The notes beneath the pieces are model-generated. The model did not search any database and was not told the origin of the DNA. It saw nothing but the letters and a program-made list of their open reading frames with translations. From [Synechococcus] sp. NIES-970 (lineage in GTDB: Bacteria > Cyanobacteriota > Cyanobacteriia > Cyanobacteriales > MRBY01), in assembly GCA_002356215.1 (NCBI GenBank), contig AP017959.1:2682195-2746194 (forward strand): a stretch of DNA of 64,000 bases, given 5' to 3'. The translations under genes were made by a program, and so were the position numbers. Of this stretch, positions 63,843 through 64,000 are shown piece after piece. The stretch's first letter is position 1, and the number at the start of each line of letters is the position of its first letter.

Positions 63843-64000
63843 ATGACGACGACAATTTCTGTCGAAAAATCAATTGCAGCTTGGCTCGGTGATGAAGCAG
63901 AAAGCCTCTTGGGTCATCGCGCAAAAATTACTCAAAATCTACTGACCCTCCCCGGTGCGGATATCGTAGAGCGAGTCTATAGCCAGAGCGATCGCCCCAC
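63843..64000 (+). CDS. Class I fructose-bisphosphate aldolase, 5' part (cut by window edge)
   Basis: The frame opens at ATG 63843 and runs off the window. The N-terminal sequence (SIAAWLGDEAESLLGHRAKI and LPGADIVERVYSQSDRPT) matches cyanobacterial class I aldolases (fda), Schiff-base enzymes for glycolysis and the Calvin cycle. The catalytic Lys is outside the window. Preceding 110 bases hold its promoter; the Spx-like gene is divergent. Confidence 0.8.
   Translation, partial: MTTTISVEKSIAAWLGDEAESLLGHRAKITQNLLTLPGADIVERVYSQSDRP

Larger units (their letters stand above)
1..64000. repeat. Dispersed HIP1 octamer (GCGATCGC)
   Basis: GCGATCGC occurs about 20 times in the first 10 kb and at comparable density in most of the window, in and between genes. 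It is the known cyanobacterial repetitive palindrome HIP1. Exceptions are 37,005-47,181 (none seen) and about 50,460-54,019 (none seen). Confidence 0.9.

Overview
The window is chromosomal DNA of a cyanobacterium. Three things show this: the palindrome GCGATCGC (HIP1) recurs about twice per kilobase over most of the sequence; there are genes restricted to oxygenic phototrophs (psb27, psbQ/cyanoQ, petJ cytochrome c6, ftrV, the Ycf23-like DUF561 gene, narM, hemJ, an Rre1/Ycf29-like regulator); and genes of unrelated pathways are scattered as singletons and short operons, as in small unicellular cyanobacteria. The cytochrome c6 and general gene content resemble the Picosynechococcus / Synechococcus sp. 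PCC 7002 group; that placement is an inference from memory of the proteins.

Layout. 0-4.7 kb: 3' end of a Uma2-family gene, a DUF2281/PIN toxin-antitoxin pair, an ABC-2 type ATPase, a glycerophosphodiester phosphodiesterase and a large RluA-type pseudouridine synthase. 4.7-10 kb: a REC-first hybrid histidine kinase, a TerB + Mo-nitrogenase-C-terminal-domain fusion, an NTF2-like protein, an OmpA-like protein, an unknown, and hemJ. 10-20.5 kb: aroA, a DUF4912 protein, petJ, an ABC ATPase, a phosphohexomutase, an overlapping pair of unknown genes, a phasin-like protein, hisB and gatB. 20.5-28 kb: PATAN-REC regulator, psb27, panD, hisH, DUF4340 protein, aroQ, an unlisted 46-residue protein, cinA, tRNA-Thr(UGU), Rre1-like regulator, a 2Fe-2S protein. 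28-37 kb: Ycf23-like protein, a desaturase/SDR fusion with a LapA-like small gene, aroK, argB, a 1218-residue 5-oxoprolinase, a 50-residue Cys-rich protein, ftrV.

37.2-46.7 kb is the most distinctive part: ten genes on the minus strand in one apparent transcription unit. They encode a carboxymuconolactone-decarboxylase-like protein, an unknown, a DJ-1/PfpI protein, an AGE-epimerase-like protein, a STAS protein, GlgX debranching enzyme, a second STAS protein, an RsbW-like kinase, a single-domain REC and a HisKA-REC-PP2C phosphatase. This matches, from memory, the icfG-type cluster of Synechocystis PCC 6803, linked to inorganic carbon/glucose control. It couples an Rsb-style partner-switching module to glycogen and sugar enzymes. 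The block is visibly AT-rich and contains no HIP1 site between about 37,004 and 47,181.

47-64 kb: psbQ, an alpha/beta hydrolase, mraY and a PBP2 (cell wall), a REC-GGDEF-EAL protein, a small secreted Cys-repeat protein, a VWA lipoprotein, cysS, narM, dnaA, a BtuF-like binding protein, an NrtS-like small membrane protein, nanE, purN, a mannose-6-phosphate-isomerase-type cupin, an Spx/ArsC-like protein and the 5' end of a class I fructose-bisphosphate aldolase gene. No insertion sequence, prophage, rRNA or CRISPR array was seen.
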